A stretch of DNA of 64,000 nucleotides from Quadrisphaera granulorum. Lineage in GTDB: Bacteria > Actinomycetota > Actinomycetes > Actinomycetales > Quadrisphaeraceae. Each line of letters opens with the position of its first letter. The first letter of the stretch is position 1. The position numbers and the translations under genes are program-made. Below are positions 36,956-45,562 of this stretch, piece by piece. The notes beneath the pieces are model-generated. The model was not told where the DNA came from and did no database searches. It worked only from the letters and a program-made list of their open reading frames with translations. The stretch spans positions 80,434-144,433 of the forward strand of contig NZ_QGDQ01000012.1 of the NCBI RefSeq assembly GCF_003149145.1, given 5' to 3'.

Positions 36956-36961
36956 TAGCGT
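36956..36961 (+). promoter_or_regulatory. Probable -10 box of a leaderless promoter
   Basis: TAGCGT lies seven bases before the ATG at 36969. The box is the same sequence used in the island regulon, but the upstream GGATAG site is absent here. Confidence 0.5.
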
Positions 36962-36968
36962 GCGGACC

Positions 36969-37976
36969 ATGACGACGATGGAGACGCGGACGCTCGGGCG
37001 CACCGGAGCGCAGGTCAGCGTGATCGGCCTGGGGTGCTGGCAGATCGGCGGCGGCTGGGGCGACGTCAGCGACGCCGACGCCACGGCCACGTTGCATGCG
37101 GCGTTGGAAAGCGGCGTCACGCTCTTCGACACCGCGGACGTGTACGGCGACGGGCGCAGCGAGCAGCTCATCGGGCAGTTCCTGCGGGAGCTGCCCGAGA
37201 CGGACCGGCCGTTCGTGGCCACCAAGTGCGGGCGTCGCGCCGACCCGCACGTGCCGGCGGCGTACACCGCGGAGAACCTCCGCGCGTGGACGGACCGGTC
37301 GCGGAAGAACCTCGGCGTGGAGCGGCTCGACCTCGTGCAGCTGCACTGCCCGCCGACCCCGGTGTACTCCGACGACGCCGTGTACGACGCCCTCGACAAG
37401 CTCGTGGCCGACGGCGCCATCGCCGCGTACGGCGTCTCGGTGGAAACCGTCGAGGAGGCGCTGACGGCGATCGCCCGTCCTGGTGTGGCGAGCGTGCAGA
37501 TCATCCTCAACGCGTTCCGGCGCAAGCCGCTGGAGCGGGTGCTGCCTGCGGCGGCCGAGGCCGGTGTCGGGATCCTCGCGCGCGTGCCGCTGGCGTCGGG
37601 GCTGCTCACGGGCAAGTACGACGAGAGCACGCAGTTCGGCGACGACGACCACCGGAGCTTCAACCGCAACGGCGAGCAGTTCGACAAGGGTGAGACGTTC
37701 TCGGGCGTCCCGTACGAGGTGGGCGTGGCGGCGGCGCGCAAGGTCGCGGCGCTCGCGAGCGAGGCCGGGGACGGTGTCACCACGGCCCAGCTCGCGCTGC
37801 GGTGGATCCTCGACCAGCCCGGCGTGACCGCCGCCATCCCCGGGGCCCGCAACCCCGAGCAGGCCCGCGGCAACGCTGCCGCGGCGTCGGTGGCGCCGCT
37901 CGACGACGACGTGCTGGCAGCTATCGAGCGCATCTACGACGAGCGCATCCGCGAGCACGTCCACGCCACCTGGTGA
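36969..37976 (+). CDS. Aldo/keto reductase
   Basis: The 335-residue NADPH-dependent oxidoreductase has the (beta/alpha)8 family features. The catalytic tyrosine segment is FDTADVYGDGRSEQLIG, the catalytic lysine is in PFVATKCG, and LDLVQLHCPPTPV, ILARVPLASGLLTGKYD and GVTAAIPGARNPEQ are also present. Substrates of this branch vary and cannot be told here. The second ATG is chosen because it sits seven bases after TAGCGT. A GTG at 36960 is in frame but overlaps that box. Confidence 0.9.
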   Translation: MTTMETRTLGRTGAQVSVIGLGCWQIGGGWGDVSDADATATLHAALESGVTLFDTADVYGDGRSEQLIGQFLRELPETDRPFVATKCGRRADPHVPAAYTAENLRAWTDRSRKNLGVERLDLVQLHCPPTPVYSDDAVYDALDKLVADGAIAAYGVSVETVEEALTAIARPGVASVQIILNAFRRKPLERVLPAAAEAGVGILARVPLASGLLTGKYDESTQFGDDDHRSFNRNGEQFDKGETFSGVPYEVGVAAARKVAALASEAGDGVTTAQLALRWILDQPGVTAAIPGARNPEQARGNAAAASVAPLDDDVLAAIERIYDERIREHVHATW

Positions 37977-37983
37977 CCAGCCG

Positions 37984-38667
37984 GTGACCAGCGTCGGCGT
38001 GCCCTCGCCCGGGCAGGACGGCGTCGCTCGTCCCGCCCGGCCGTGGGGCGCGCCCGGGCGCTGGTGGCCACGATGGGCGTGGGGTAGCGAGCTCGCCCTC
38101 GCGTACTCCGGCCTCGTGGTCGTCGTTGCGGTGGTGCTCAGCCAGCTGGCGCCCGCGGCGCATCGCGCGGCAGTGCTCGCGGCGAGCACCAACCTCGAGA
38201 ACCTCCGGCACACGCCGGCTGCGGTGCTGCTGTTGTCCGCGTTCGTCGTGCAGACCCGCGCCGAGGTGCTGCTGCTCGTGCCGCTCGTCGTCGTCATGAC
38301 GCTGTGCAGCCGTTGGATCGGGCGCTCGTCCACGGTGGTCGCGGCACTGTTCGGGCACGTCGGCGCCACGCTGCTCGTCGCGACGTTCCTGGCGGCCGGG
38401 GTGAGGCGCGGGTTCGTCTCGCACAGCGTCGTGACGGCGCCGGACGTCGGCGTCAGCTACGCCCTCGCGGGGGTGGCGGGGCTGCTCGCCGCCGTCGTCC
38501 CGCGGTGGTGGCGGTGGGTTTACGTGGTCGGAGGGCTGGCGACGCTCGTGGTGCTCATCAGTGCCGACACCGACTTCACCAACGTCGGTCACCTGCTCGC
38601 GTTCACGACGGGCCTTGGCCTTGCCGTGGTCTCCGTCCCGTCCCGCCCTCGCATCGTCTCGCCGTGA
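37984..38667 (+). CDS. Rhomboid-like membrane protein
   Basis: The 227-residue protein has about six membrane helices. The segments RHTPAAVLLLSAFV, FGHVGATLL, DVGVSYALAGVAGLLAA and DFTNVGHLLAFTTGLG recall the inactive rhomboid-like family of actinomycetes, with its HVGATL and DxGxSY patterns. Whether it cleaves proteins is unknown: a GxSx serine motif can be read (VGVSY) but is not clearly catalytic. It begins seven bases after the aldo/keto reductase stop. Its TGA stop is part of the palindromic element that follows. Confidence 0.7.
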   Translation: MTSVGVPSPGQDGVARPARPWGAPGRWWPRWAWGSELALAYSGLVVVVAVVLSQLAPAAHRAAVLAASTNLENLRHTPAAVLLLSAFVVQTRAEVLLLVPLVVVMTLCSRWIGRSSTVVAALFGHVGATLLVATFLAAGVRRGFVSHSVVTAPDVGVSYALAGVAGLLAAVVPRWWRWVYVVGGLATLVVLISADTDFTNVGHLLAFTTGLGLAVVSVPSRPRIVSP

Positions 38668-38749
38668 TCATGGGCGGTCGGCCACCCGGTGAGGTGGCCG
38701 ACCGTCCATGATCACGTTGGGAAAGTGCTTCGGAAGTCCATGATCACGT
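38662..38749. repeat. Palindromic element with 3' tail module
   Basis: Near-perfect arms at 38662-38686 and 38693-38716 are followed by the tail GGGAAAGTGCTTCGGAAG and CCATGATCACG. It supplies the stop of the rhomboid-like gene and precedes the permease promoter. Confidence 0.93.
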
Positions 38750-38785
38750 TGGGGAAGTGGGGGTGGGCTGCGCTGTGCGGAATCC

Positions 38786-38837
38786 GGACAGCGCGTGCGT
38801 CCGGCGGATGGTGGCCCTCCCGCGCCGTCCCTAGCGT
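38786..38837 (+). promoter_or_regulatory. Regulon promoter 1: AraC-type sites plus TAGCGT
   Basis: GGACAG (38786) and GGATGG (38806) are 20 bases apart, then 20 bases, then TAGCGT (38832-38837). The same layout precedes four other transcription units of the island. The permease ATG is 50 bases downstream with GAAGGA as ribosome site. Confidence 0.7.
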
Positions 38838-38887
38838 CCGGGGTCACCTCGACCAGCTCGAGCCACCCTCTCCCTGAAGGACGGACG

Positions 38888-40336
38888 ATGGCTGACAGCA
38901 CTCCCACGGATGCGGCCCTGCGGAGCCGCATGGAGGACCACGCGCTCACCGCGGTCCCCGAGTCCGAGCGCCGCTCGGGCTGGGGCCTGATGACCAACAC
39001 CGCCGGCATCGCCTCGACCCTCATCCAGCTCGCCATCGGCGGCACCGTCACGCTGATCGCCGGTGTGTGGGCGGGCCTGGCGGCGGGCGTCGTCGTCGCC
39101 ATCTTCGGTGGTGTTCTGGGGTGGCTCGTCGGGCACGTGTCGTACCGGTCGGGCACGTCCAGCACGGTGACCGCGCGCTTCTACGGGCTGGGCACGCGTG
39201 GCTCGGCGCTGGCCTCCCTGATCTTCGCGTTCATGATCCTGGGCTTTCTCGCGCTGGAGAACGCGTTGCTCTACTACGGCACGCTGTTCATGTTCGGATG
39301 GGCGCCGACGACGGCGAACGCCATCGCCATCTACGGGCTGCTGACGCTGGCGTGGATCGGGCTGACCGTCTTCGGGTTGCCGATCGTGCAGCGCACCTCG
39401 ACGGTGCTGCTGGTCGCGTTCGTGGCGCTCACGGTGGTCCTGACGTTCGTGGCGCTCAACCAGTCCGGGATGACGCTGGGTCAGGTGTTCTCCGGCGGTC
39501 CGGTGGTGCCGGGCTTCGACAGTGACGTCACCCGGTTCACCACGGTGCTCTCGATTCTCGCGGGTTCAGCGGGGGCGCTGGCTCTTGTCGACGCCGACTT
39601 CGCGCGGTACGCCCGCTCCACCAAGGACGTCGGCATCCTCGCCGTCGGTGGCGCGATCATGATCGACGTCGTTGCCGTGGTCCTCGGGACGGTCATCGTG
39701 CACGCCGGCTCGGGTGTCGTCACCGAGTTCCTCACGGCCAACCCGGCCGTGGCAGCCACCCAGGGTGGCGAGACGGTGGCCGACAAGGTGGCGTGGATGA
39801 TCGCCAACAATGCGGGCGCGTTCTTCGTGGTGCTGGCCGGTGGGCTCGGCTTCGTGCTGATGTACGTCGCGCAGGTCAAGGCGCAGGTGCTCAACACCTA
39901 CAGCGGGTCGCTGGCGCTGACCAACCTCGCTGACGGCATCGTCGGGCGAAGCCCCAGCCGGGTGGTCATGGTGGTGATCGGCAACCTCGTGGCGCTGGCG
40001 ATGGTCGCCGGAGACATCCTCGGCCTCATCGGCAGCTACCTGGGTCTCCTGGGCGTCACGACGACGGCGCTGGCCAGCGTGATCATCGCTGACTTCTTCA
40101 TCGTTCGCGGACGGCGCGTGGCCCACCCGGCGGAGACCGAAGCGGTGAACTGGGCCGGTGTCCTCTCCGTGGTCGGTGCTTCGGTGCTCGGCGGGGTGCT
40201 GCAAGAGACCGGTGTCACGCCGCTGGGCTTCGTGGTGGCGCTCGTGGCGGTGCTCATCGCATACCCGGTGCTGCGCACGACCGTGCTCAAGCCGGCGAGT
40301 TCCCAGGTGGCTGCGCCCCGCGTGCCTGTCCCCTGA
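38888..40336 (+). CDS. NCS1-type (cytosine/purine permease-like) transporter
   Basis: The 482-residue protein has about twelve helices. The N-terminal region ERRSGWGLMTNTAGIASTLI, the VDADFARYARST segment, and late helices around VAGDILGLIGSYLGLLG match the nucleobase-cation-symport-1 family that carries purines, cytosine, hydantoins, allantoin or thiamine precursors. It is the first gene of the island and has the shared AraC-type promoter, so it probably imports the substrate that the island breaks down, likely a small N-containing ring compound. Confidence 0.85.
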   Translation: MADSTPTDAALRSRMEDHALTAVPESERRSGWGLMTNTAGIASTLIQLAIGGTVTLIAGVWAGLAAGVVVAIFGGVLGWLVGHVSYRSGTSSTVTARFYGLGTRGSALASLIFAFMILGFLALENALLYYGTLFMFGWAPTTANAIAIYGLLTLAWIGLTVFGLPIVQRTSTVLLVAFVALTVVLTFVALNQSGMTLGQVFSGGPVVPGFDSDVTRFTTVLSILAGSAGALALVDADFARYARSTKDVGILAVGGAIMIDVVAVVLGTVIVHAGSGVVTEFLTANPAVAATQGGETVADKVAWMIANNAGAFFVVLAGGLGFVLMYVAQVKAQVLNTYSGSLALTNLADGIVGRSPSRVVMVVIGNLVALAMVAGDILGLIGSYLGLLGVTTTALASVIIADFFIVRGRRVAHPAETEAVNWAGVLSVVGASVLGGVLQETGVTPLGFVVALVAVLIAYPVLRTTVLKPASSQVAAPRVPVP

Positions 40337-40355
40337 CCCTCACGCTTCCCACCGT

Positions 40356-40473
40356 GATCGAGCCTGTTGCGAAATGGCCATTTCGGGCCCTTCGGCGCAT
40401 GAGGGCAAAGCTCTGACCTGCGGTGATTCTCAGCGCAGGTCGCCTCAGATCGCATTTCGCAACAGGCTCGATC
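40356..40473. repeat. 118-bp inverted-repeat element, MITE-like, next to a palindromic element
   Basis: Perfect 21-base ends (40356-40376 starting GATCGAGCCTGTTGCG, and its complement 40453-40473). The interior contains a CGAAATGGCCATTTCG dyad (40370-40385) and a GACCTGCG/CGCAGGTC hairpin near 40415-40442. No ORF of note lies inside. Confidence 0.85.
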
Positions 40474-40553
40474 ATGGACGGTCGGCCACCCGCAAGAGGT
40501 GGCCGACCGTCCATGATCACGGTGGGAAGTGTTTCGGAAGTCCATGATCACGG
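40470..40553. repeat. Palindromic element with 3' tail module
   Basis: Perfect 21-base arms at 40470-40490 and 40498-40518, then the tail GGGAAGTGTTTCGGAAG and CCATGATCACGG. Its left end overlaps the 118-bp inverted-repeat element, as if one had inserted into the other. Confidence 0.93.
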
Positions 40554-40558
40554 AGGGG

Positions 40559-41593
40559 TTAGCGAGTGCGGCGCAGGGTGGCGCTGGGAGACTCGCCGAA
40601 GGCCTCCCGGTACTGCACCGACAGCCGGCCCAGGTGCGTCAGCCCCCAGCGGGCCGCGGCCTCGGTGACGGACTCGGCAGCCCCGGCCGACAGGTCTTCC
40701 CGCACGCGGTGCAGCCGTACGGTCCGCAGGTGGGCCATCGGCGTCTCGCCGAGGTGCTGGGCGTAGCCCGCCTGCAGCGCCCGGACCCCCACGCCCACCG
40801 CGGCGGCGATGTCGGCCGTGGTCAGCGGCTCGTCGCAGTGCTCCTCCACGTACCGCACCGCGCGCGCCACGCAGCTGCGGTTGGCGGCGGCGCGCAGCGC
40901 GCCCGGCTCCTCGCCCCCGCTGGCGGCGTGCTGCGCGCTGATCAGGGAGTCGACCAGGGCGACGGCGAGCGACCGCGTGGCCAGCGGCACCGGGCCGGCG
41001 CTGCCGAGCGCCTCGACGTCGTCGAGGGCCACGTCGAGCAGCCGGCGGAACGCCGCTCCGGCGCCCGTGGTCAGGTCCAGGACGGGTGCGATCCCAGCCC
41101 CCGCTGTGGCCCGCCCCGCGAGCCCGGCCAGGCCCGCCATCTCCCGCCGACGGTGCACGAGCGCCGACGGCACCTGCAGCATCACGCGCGGGGTGCCCGG
41201 GGCGTACCGCATCCGCCACGGCGAACCGGGCCCGCACACCAGGGCCGACCCGACGACGGCGACACCGCGCCGCGTGCCACGACCGCCACCGCCGTCGTCC
41301 ACCGACGCCGCCCCCGCCAGGGGGACCTGCACGAGCCAGAACGGCATCCCCGCCACGCGTACCTCGACGTCGGAGCCGTAGTCGATCCAGTGCAGCGCCA
41401 CCTCCGCGAAGGGCGCGCGGTGGTGGCGCAGTGAGAAGCCACCTCGGCCGCGCTCGTCGTCGTCGTGAGCCCACCGACCGCGGGGGAAGAGGTCGTGAGG
41501 GCACAGCTCACCCGCGACGCCCTCGCGGGCCTCGTCGAGGTCGGTGGTGGCCAGTAGTCGGTGCGCCGCGAGGCGCGGGGTGAGGACGTTCAC
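40559..41593 (-). CDS. AraC-family transcriptional regulator 1
   Basis: The 344-residue protein has an N-terminal AraC-binding-like ligand domain (FWLVQVPLAGAASVDDG, RMRYAPGTPRVMLQV). Its C-terminal double helix-turn-helix reads PLTTADIAAAVGVGVRALQA then GLTHLGRLSVQYREAFGESP. It is a paralogue of the regulator at 56-57 kb. The GTG at 41593 is preferred since GGAGGT lies three bases upstream; earlier in-frame starts lie in the operator region. It is divergent from the flavin monooxygenase, whose promoter carries the shared GGACAG/GGATAG sites, so it is a candidate activator of the regulon. Confidence 0.9.
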   Translation of the reverse strand: MNVLTPRLAAHRLLATTDLDEAREGVAGELCPHDLFPRGRWAHDDDERGRGGFSLRHHRAPFAEVALHWIDYGSDVEVRVAGMPFWLVQVPLAGAASVDDGGGGRGTRRGVAVVGSALVCGPGSPWRMRYAPGTPRVMLQVPSALVHRRREMAGLAGLAGRATAGAGIAPVLDLTTGAGAAFRRLLDVALDDVEALGSAGPVPLATRSLAVALVDSLISAQHAASGGEEPGALRAAANRSCVARAVRYVEEHCDEPLTTADIAAAVGVGVRALQAGYAQHLGETPMAHLRTVRLHRVREDLSAGAAESVTEAAARWGLTHLGRLSVQYREAFGESPSATLRRTR

Positions 41594-41622
41594 GGGACCT
41601 CCGTCAGTGGAGAACCTCGACT

Positions 41623-41674
41623 GGACAGTGCGTCGCTCGCGGGATAGCGGGCCCCGTGGGCATGCGCGCATCCT
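41623..41674 (+). promoter_or_regulatory. Regulon promoter 2: AraC-type sites before the LLM monooxygenase
   Basis: GGACAG (41623) and GGATAG (41642) are 19 bases apart. CATCCT (41669-41674) is the best -10 candidate, 21 bases after GGATAG. It lies eight bases before the ATG at 41683, giving a leaderless transcript. Confidence 0.6.
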
Positions 41675-41682
41675 CCCGCAGC

Positions 41683-42783
41683 ATGAGCACACCGATCACC
41701 TCCGCGAGCCACTTCCGCCTGGGGTTGTTCTCCTCGAACTGCTCGGGTGGCCTAGCCGTCACGAAGATCCCCGAGCGCTGGTCGGCGTCGTGGGAGGACA
41801 ACCTGGCGATGGCGAAGCTGGCCGACGAGGTCGGCATCGACTTCGTGCTGCCGATCGCCCGGCTCATCGGCTACGGCGGCGAGACCAACTTCCACGAGAG
41901 CGTGCTCGAGCCGATCCCGTGGGCGACGGCGATCGTGGCCGCCACGAAGCGGCTGACGGCGTTCGCCACGGTGCACACGGCGTTCAACCACCCGGTGGTG
42001 GTGGCCAAGCAGCTCGCGACCATCGACGCGATGGCACCCGGACGCGTGGGCCTCAACGTGGTGGCCGGGTGGAACCAGCCCGAGTACGAGGCGATGGGCG
42101 TGGACCTGCCCACCGCGCACGACGCCCGCTACGCCTACGCGCAGGAGTGGTTCGACGCGGTGGCCACGCTGTGGTCGCGTGAAGGGCGCTACGACCTGCC
42201 GGGGGAGTACTTCGACCTGCGCGGCGTGGAGTCCAGCCCCAAGCCGGCTGCGGGGCGGGTGCCGATCCTCAACGCCGGGTCGAGTCCGCAGGGCAAGGCG
42301 TTCGCGGCGCGCAACGCCGACTTCGTCTTCACCATCGTCGCCGGCCCGGAGCAGGGGGCTTCGGTGGTCGCGGAGGTGACCGCGGCGGGGCGGGCGCTGG
42401 GGCGGTCGCCCGGGGTGCTGACGCCGACGCACGTGGTGTGCCGGTCCACGCACGCCGAGGCGGAGGAGTACCTGCGGTACTACGCGGAGGAGAACGCCGA
42501 CTGGGCCGCCGTCGACAACCTCATGCGGCTGCAGGGCATGCACGCGCAGTCGTTCTCGCCGGAGATGCTCGCGACGTTCCGCGGGCGCTTCGCCGCTGGT
42601 CACGGGACCTGTCCGATCATCGGGACGCCGGACGAGGTGGCCGACGAGATCGAGAAGTTCGCGACGGCGGGCTTCGGTGGGATCACGATGTCGTTCGTCG
42701 ACTACACGGGCGAGCTGGAGCACTTCGCCGCCGAGGTGATGCCGCGCCTGGAGAAGAAGGGCCTGCGTCCGGCGCCCGCCTGA
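41683..42783 (+). CDS. LLM-class flavin-dependent monooxygenase (RutA-like)
   Basis: The 366-residue bacterial luciferase-type protein matches the RutA-like group that opens pyrimidine or related rings with FMNH2 and oxygen. The RutA-like segments are FVLPIARLIGYGGETNFHES, PGRVGLNVVAGWNQPEYEAM and GKAFAARNADFVFTIVAG. Known members also oxidise sulfones and other small substrates, so the ring substrate is inferred. It needs reduced flavin, and no flavin reductase gene lies in the window. The ATG at 41683 follows the leaderless promoter pattern; an earlier GTG at 41656 would be inside the promoter. Confidence 0.88.
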   Translation: MSTPITSASHFRLGLFSSNCSGGLAVTKIPERWSASWEDNLAMAKLADEVGIDFVLPIARLIGYGGETNFHESVLEPIPWATAIVAATKRLTAFATVHTAFNHPVVVAKQLATIDAMAPGRVGLNVVAGWNQPEYEAMGVDLPTAHDARYAYAQEWFDAVATLWSREGRYDLPGEYFDLRGVESSPKPAAGRVPILNAGSSPQGKAFAARNADFVFTIVAGPEQGASVVAEVTAAGRALGRSPGVLTPTHVVCRSTHAEAEEYLRYYAEENADWAAVDNLMRLQGMHAQSFSPEMLATFRGRFAAGHGTCPIIGTPDEVADEIEKFATAGFGGITMSFVDYTGELEHFAAEVMPRLEKKGLRPAPA

Positions 42784-42797
42784 CCCCCGCCCTCTGG

Positions 42798-42933
42798 CCG
42801 TGATCATGGGAGTTGTGCACGGAACTGACTGTGATCATGGACGTTGTGCGCAGCAGCTGGGTGCCCGGCAGGGCGCGACGTGCACAACCCCCATGATCAC
42901 GACCCTCTCTGTGCACAGCGTCCATGATCACGG
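42798..42933. repeat. Double palindromic element with interleaved arms
   Basis: Left arm 1 (42799-42820) pairs with right arm 1 (42880-42901) with one mismatch. Left arm 2 (42831-42849) pairs with right arm 2 (42913-42931) with one mismatch. The order L1-L2-R1-R2 is interleaved. The arms end in GTTGTGCAC rather than GGCCACC, a sub-type of the family. Confidence 0.88.
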
Positions 42934-42939
42934 TGGGGG

Positions 42940-44592
42940 TCAGGGGCGGCGCAAGCGCGGTCGGCGGGACGGGCGCAGCAGCGTCTGCGCCACCAGGTGC
43001 CCCGACCCCGCGCCCAGCCCCGGCCCCGGGTGCGTCGACGCGCCGATGTGCCACAGCCCGGGCACGGGCGTGCGGTGCCGCCCCGACGAGGGCAGCGGCC
43101 GCCACAGGTAGCTCTGGTCGATGGTTGCCTGCCCGCCGTACGGGTCACCGGCGACGGCGTTCGCGTTGTGCGCGAGCAGGTCGACCGGGCTGATGACGTG
43201 CAGCCCGACGACGAGCGCCTCCAGCCCCGGAGCGTGCTGCGCGACCCGGTCCAGCGCCCGCCCGGCGTACTCGCGCGCCAGTTCCGGCGTCCAACCAGAG
43301 CTGACGTCCAGCAGCCCCGCGGCGTCGCCGGACGGCGTGAACGGCAGCTCCTGCAGCTGCAGCCACAGCGCCGCCGTGCCCGCCGGCACGCGCGACGCGT
43401 CGAGCAGGTGCTGCTGGCCCACCACCACGGTCGGCCGGGCCGGCAGCAGCCCCGCCTCCGCCTGCGCGCACGCGATCCCCGTGCTCCCGGAGCCGTCGGA
43501 GACGTGCACGAGCGGCACGTCGCGCAGCCGTGCGTCGCTCCACGGCACCGGTCCGGACAGCGCCACGTGCACCTGCATGGCGGCGCGTCCGTGGCGGAAC
43601 TTCTCCGCCTCCGACGTGACCTGAGGCTTCACGGACCCCGCCGGCAGCAGCGACCCGTACAGCGCCGACGGCGTCACCGACGCCAGCACGGCCTTGCGCG
43701 CCCGCAGGATCTGACCCCCCACCGAGCCGCCCGACGGGCCGCCCAGCGAGACGCCCACCGCGCGGCCGCCCTCCACCACCACGCGCTCGACGCGCTCACC
43801 CGTGATCACCCGCACGCCCCGCTCCGCCAGCAGCCGCGAGAACGCCTCCACGAACCTCCCCGCCCCACCGACGACGACGGGCAGCCCGGCCCCGTGCAGC
43901 GTCGCCGCGAAGACCGGCATCATCAGGCCGCCGGAGGCGTGGTCGGGGGAGAGCCCGGCGTGCAGCAGCCACGGCGACCACAGGTGGTCGACCTCGTGCC
44001 CGCGGAACTCCCGCCGCGCCCAGTCGCGTCCGCTCGTGGCGGCGTCGCGCAGCAGCGCCTCGCTGTCTCGCGGACCACCGGCCCGTAGCAACGCAGTTAC
44101 CGGTCCGAGCGCCCGTGGCGAGCGCAGCTCGCTGCCGAGCAGCCCGCCGATCCCGGCGGCGCGACGCCCGAAGTCGTCGAGGTGCTTCAGGTACGCGCGT
44201 CCGTCCTCGGGGTGCTCGAACCCGGCGGCCGTGGCGGCCGGGTCGCGGTGCGCCAGCGACACCCGCCCGTCGTCGGTGACGCTCGCCGTCAGCGGCCCGT
44301 CGGTGTTCGCGTACTCCAGGCCGTGCCGGTGCAGGTCCGCCCCGAGCGCGGCGTACGCACCGCCGGTCACGAACAGCGGGTGCCACGAGGAGTACACGTC
44401 GTGCAGGTAGCCGGGCGCGGTGACCTCGCCGGAGGCGATGAACCCACCCAGGTGCGGCGCTGCCTCGACGACGACGACGGACCACCCCGCCCCGGCCAGC
44501 TCCGCCGCCGCGACCAGGCTGTTCACCCCACCCCCGACGACGACGACGTCAGCCTCGTCCTGCCCGGTCCGGGTGTGCTGCGCAGCGCTCAT
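42940..44592 (-). CDS. FAD-dependent oxidoreductase of the phytoene desaturase/PYROXD2-like family
   Basis: The 550-residue protein has an N-terminal dinucleotide fold (DVVVVGGGVNSLVAAAELAG, GWSVVVVEAAPHLGG), the family segment GYLHDVYSSWHPLF, and a C-terminal FAD contact (PVPGLWHIGASTHPGPGLGA). Members act on polyenes, amines or unknown metabolites, and no carotenoid genes lie nearby. Its leaderless ATG is eight bases after a TAGCGT box with GGATAG 20 bases upstream, so it is part of the island regulon. It is divergent from the cyclase-family gene. The open frame continues upstream on this strand but only as antisense. Confidence 0.85.
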   Translation of the reverse strand: MSAAQHTRTGQDEADVVVVGGGVNSLVAAAELAGAGWSVVVVEAAPHLGGFIASGEVTAPGYLHDVYSSWHPLFVTGGAYAALGADLHRHGLEYANTDGPLTASVTDDGRVSLAHRDPAATAAGFEHPEDGRAYLKHLDDFGRRAAGIGGLLGSELRSPRALGPVTALLRAGGPRDSEALLRDAATSGRDWARREFRGHEVDHLWSPWLLHAGLSPDHASGGLMMPVFAATLHGAGLPVVVGGAGRFVEAFSRLLAERGVRVITGERVERVVVEGGRAVGVSLGGPSGGSVGGQILRARKAVLASVTPSALYGSLLPAGSVKPQVTSEAEKFRHGRAAMQVHVALSGPVPWSDARLRDVPLVHVSDGSGSTGIACAQAEAGLLPARPTVVVGQQHLLDASRVPAGTAALWLQLQELPFTPSGDAAGLLDVSSGWTPELAREYAGRALDRVAQHAPGLEALVVGLHVISPVDLLAHNANAVAGDPYGGQATIDQSYLWRPLPSSGRHRTPVPGLWHIGASTHPGPGLGAGSGHLVAQTLLRPSRRPRLRRP

Positions 44593-44600
44593 GCGCGGCG

Positions 44601-44703
44601 ACGCTAGGCGCGGTGGCAGCGGCCGACTATCCCCGCAGCGCGGCGGTGCTCCGCGTCGGGCAACGCTCTCGGGATAGCCGCTCGCAGGCGGGGCGCCTAG
44701 CGT
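44601..44703. promoter_or_regulatory. Regulon promoters 3 and 4: divergent AraC-type promoter pair
   Basis: On the minus strand GGATAG (44632-44627), 20 bases, TAGCGT (44606-44601), eight bases, ATG of the FAD oxidoreductase. A weak GGAGCA half-site lies 20 bases further up. On the plus strand GGATAG (44672-44677), 20 bases, TAGCGT (44698-44703) ahead of the cyclase gene. Confidence 0.75.
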
Positions 44704-44785
44704 GCGCCGCACGCACCAACCCGGCACCAATCCGGCATCGAGTCCCAGCCAACCACTCCCAGTCAACCGACCCGCAGGAGCAGCC

Positions 44786-45562
44786 ATGTCGACCCTGAGC
44801 GATCTCACCGCGGCTCTGACCGGCGGCGCCGTCGAGGTCATCGACCTCACCGCGCCACTGAGCCCGAGCACCCCGGTGCTGCAGCTGCCGCCGCCGTTCG
44901 CCAACACCATCCCGCTGAGCCTGGAGCCCGTCAGCGACTTCGACGACGCCGGGCCGTTCTGGGGCTGGAACAACATCCACACCGGTGAGCACACGGGCAC
45001 GCACCTGGACGCGCCGTCCCACTGGGCCACCGGGCGTGACGGCGCCACGGTCGACAAGGTGCCGCCGGCGCGGCTGGTGGCGCCCGCCGTCGTCGTCGAC
45101 ATCTCCGCCCAGGTGGCGGAGAACCCCGACTTCCTCCTGGAGCCCGAGCACCTCGAGAAGTGGGAGGCCGAGCACGGCCGCCTGCCGGACGGCGCGTGGG
45201 TGCTGCTGCGCTCCGGGTGGTCAGCGCGCAACAGTGACGCGAAGGCCTTCCTCAACGCTGACGAGAACGGCCCGCACACGCCCGGTCCCTCGGCGGACGC
45301 TTCCCTGTGGCTCGCCACCGAGCGCGGCATCGTCGGTCTGGGCGTGGAGACGGTCGGCATCGACGCCGGTGCCGCGGGCGGCTTCACCCCGCCGTTCCCC
45401 GCGCACCACCACCTGCTCGGGCACGACAAGTACGGCCTGACCCAGCTGCAGAACCTCGACAGGCTGCCGGTGACCGGTGCGGTGCTCGTCGTGGCGCCGC
45501 TGCCGATCGTCGGCGGTACCGGGAGCCCGGCGCGCGTGTTCGCGCTGGTGGAGCAGGGCTGA
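44786..45562 (+). CDS. Cyclase-family metal hydrolase (isatin hydrolase/KynB-like)
   Basis: The 258-residue protein has the metal motif HTGTHLDAPSHW at residues 69-80 (HxGTHxDxPxH), the hallmark of the family that includes kynurenine formamidase KynB and isatin hydrolase. Both open or cleave amide bonds next to an aminophenyl ring. GIVGLGVETVGIDAGAAGGF and FPAHHHLLGHD follow. It starts with ATG after GCAGGAG in an 80-base leader. Its stop shares a base with the start of the ThDP gene (TGATG). Isatin hydrolase is favoured because the product, isatinate, is a 2-keto acid that a ThDP decarboxylase could use. This is inference. Confidence 0.8.
   Translation: MSTLSDLTAALTGGAVEVIDLTAPLSPSTPVLQLPPPFANTIPLSLEPVSDFDDAGPFWGWNNIHTGEHTGTHLDAPSHWATGRDGATVDKVPPARLVAPAVVVDISAQVAENPDFLLEPEHLEKWEAEHGRLPDGAWVLLRSGWSARNSDAKAFLNADENGPHTPGPSADASLWLATERGIVGLGVETVGIDAGAAGGFTPPFPAHHHLLGHDKYGLTQLQNLDRLPVTGAVLVVAPLPIVGGTGSPARVFALVEQG

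Noticed and set aside
38888..42783. Complete Rut-type pyrimidine pathway
   Set aside because: Only a RutA-like monooxygenase, a RidA protein and a permease of another family are present. RutB and the flavin reductase RutF are missing.
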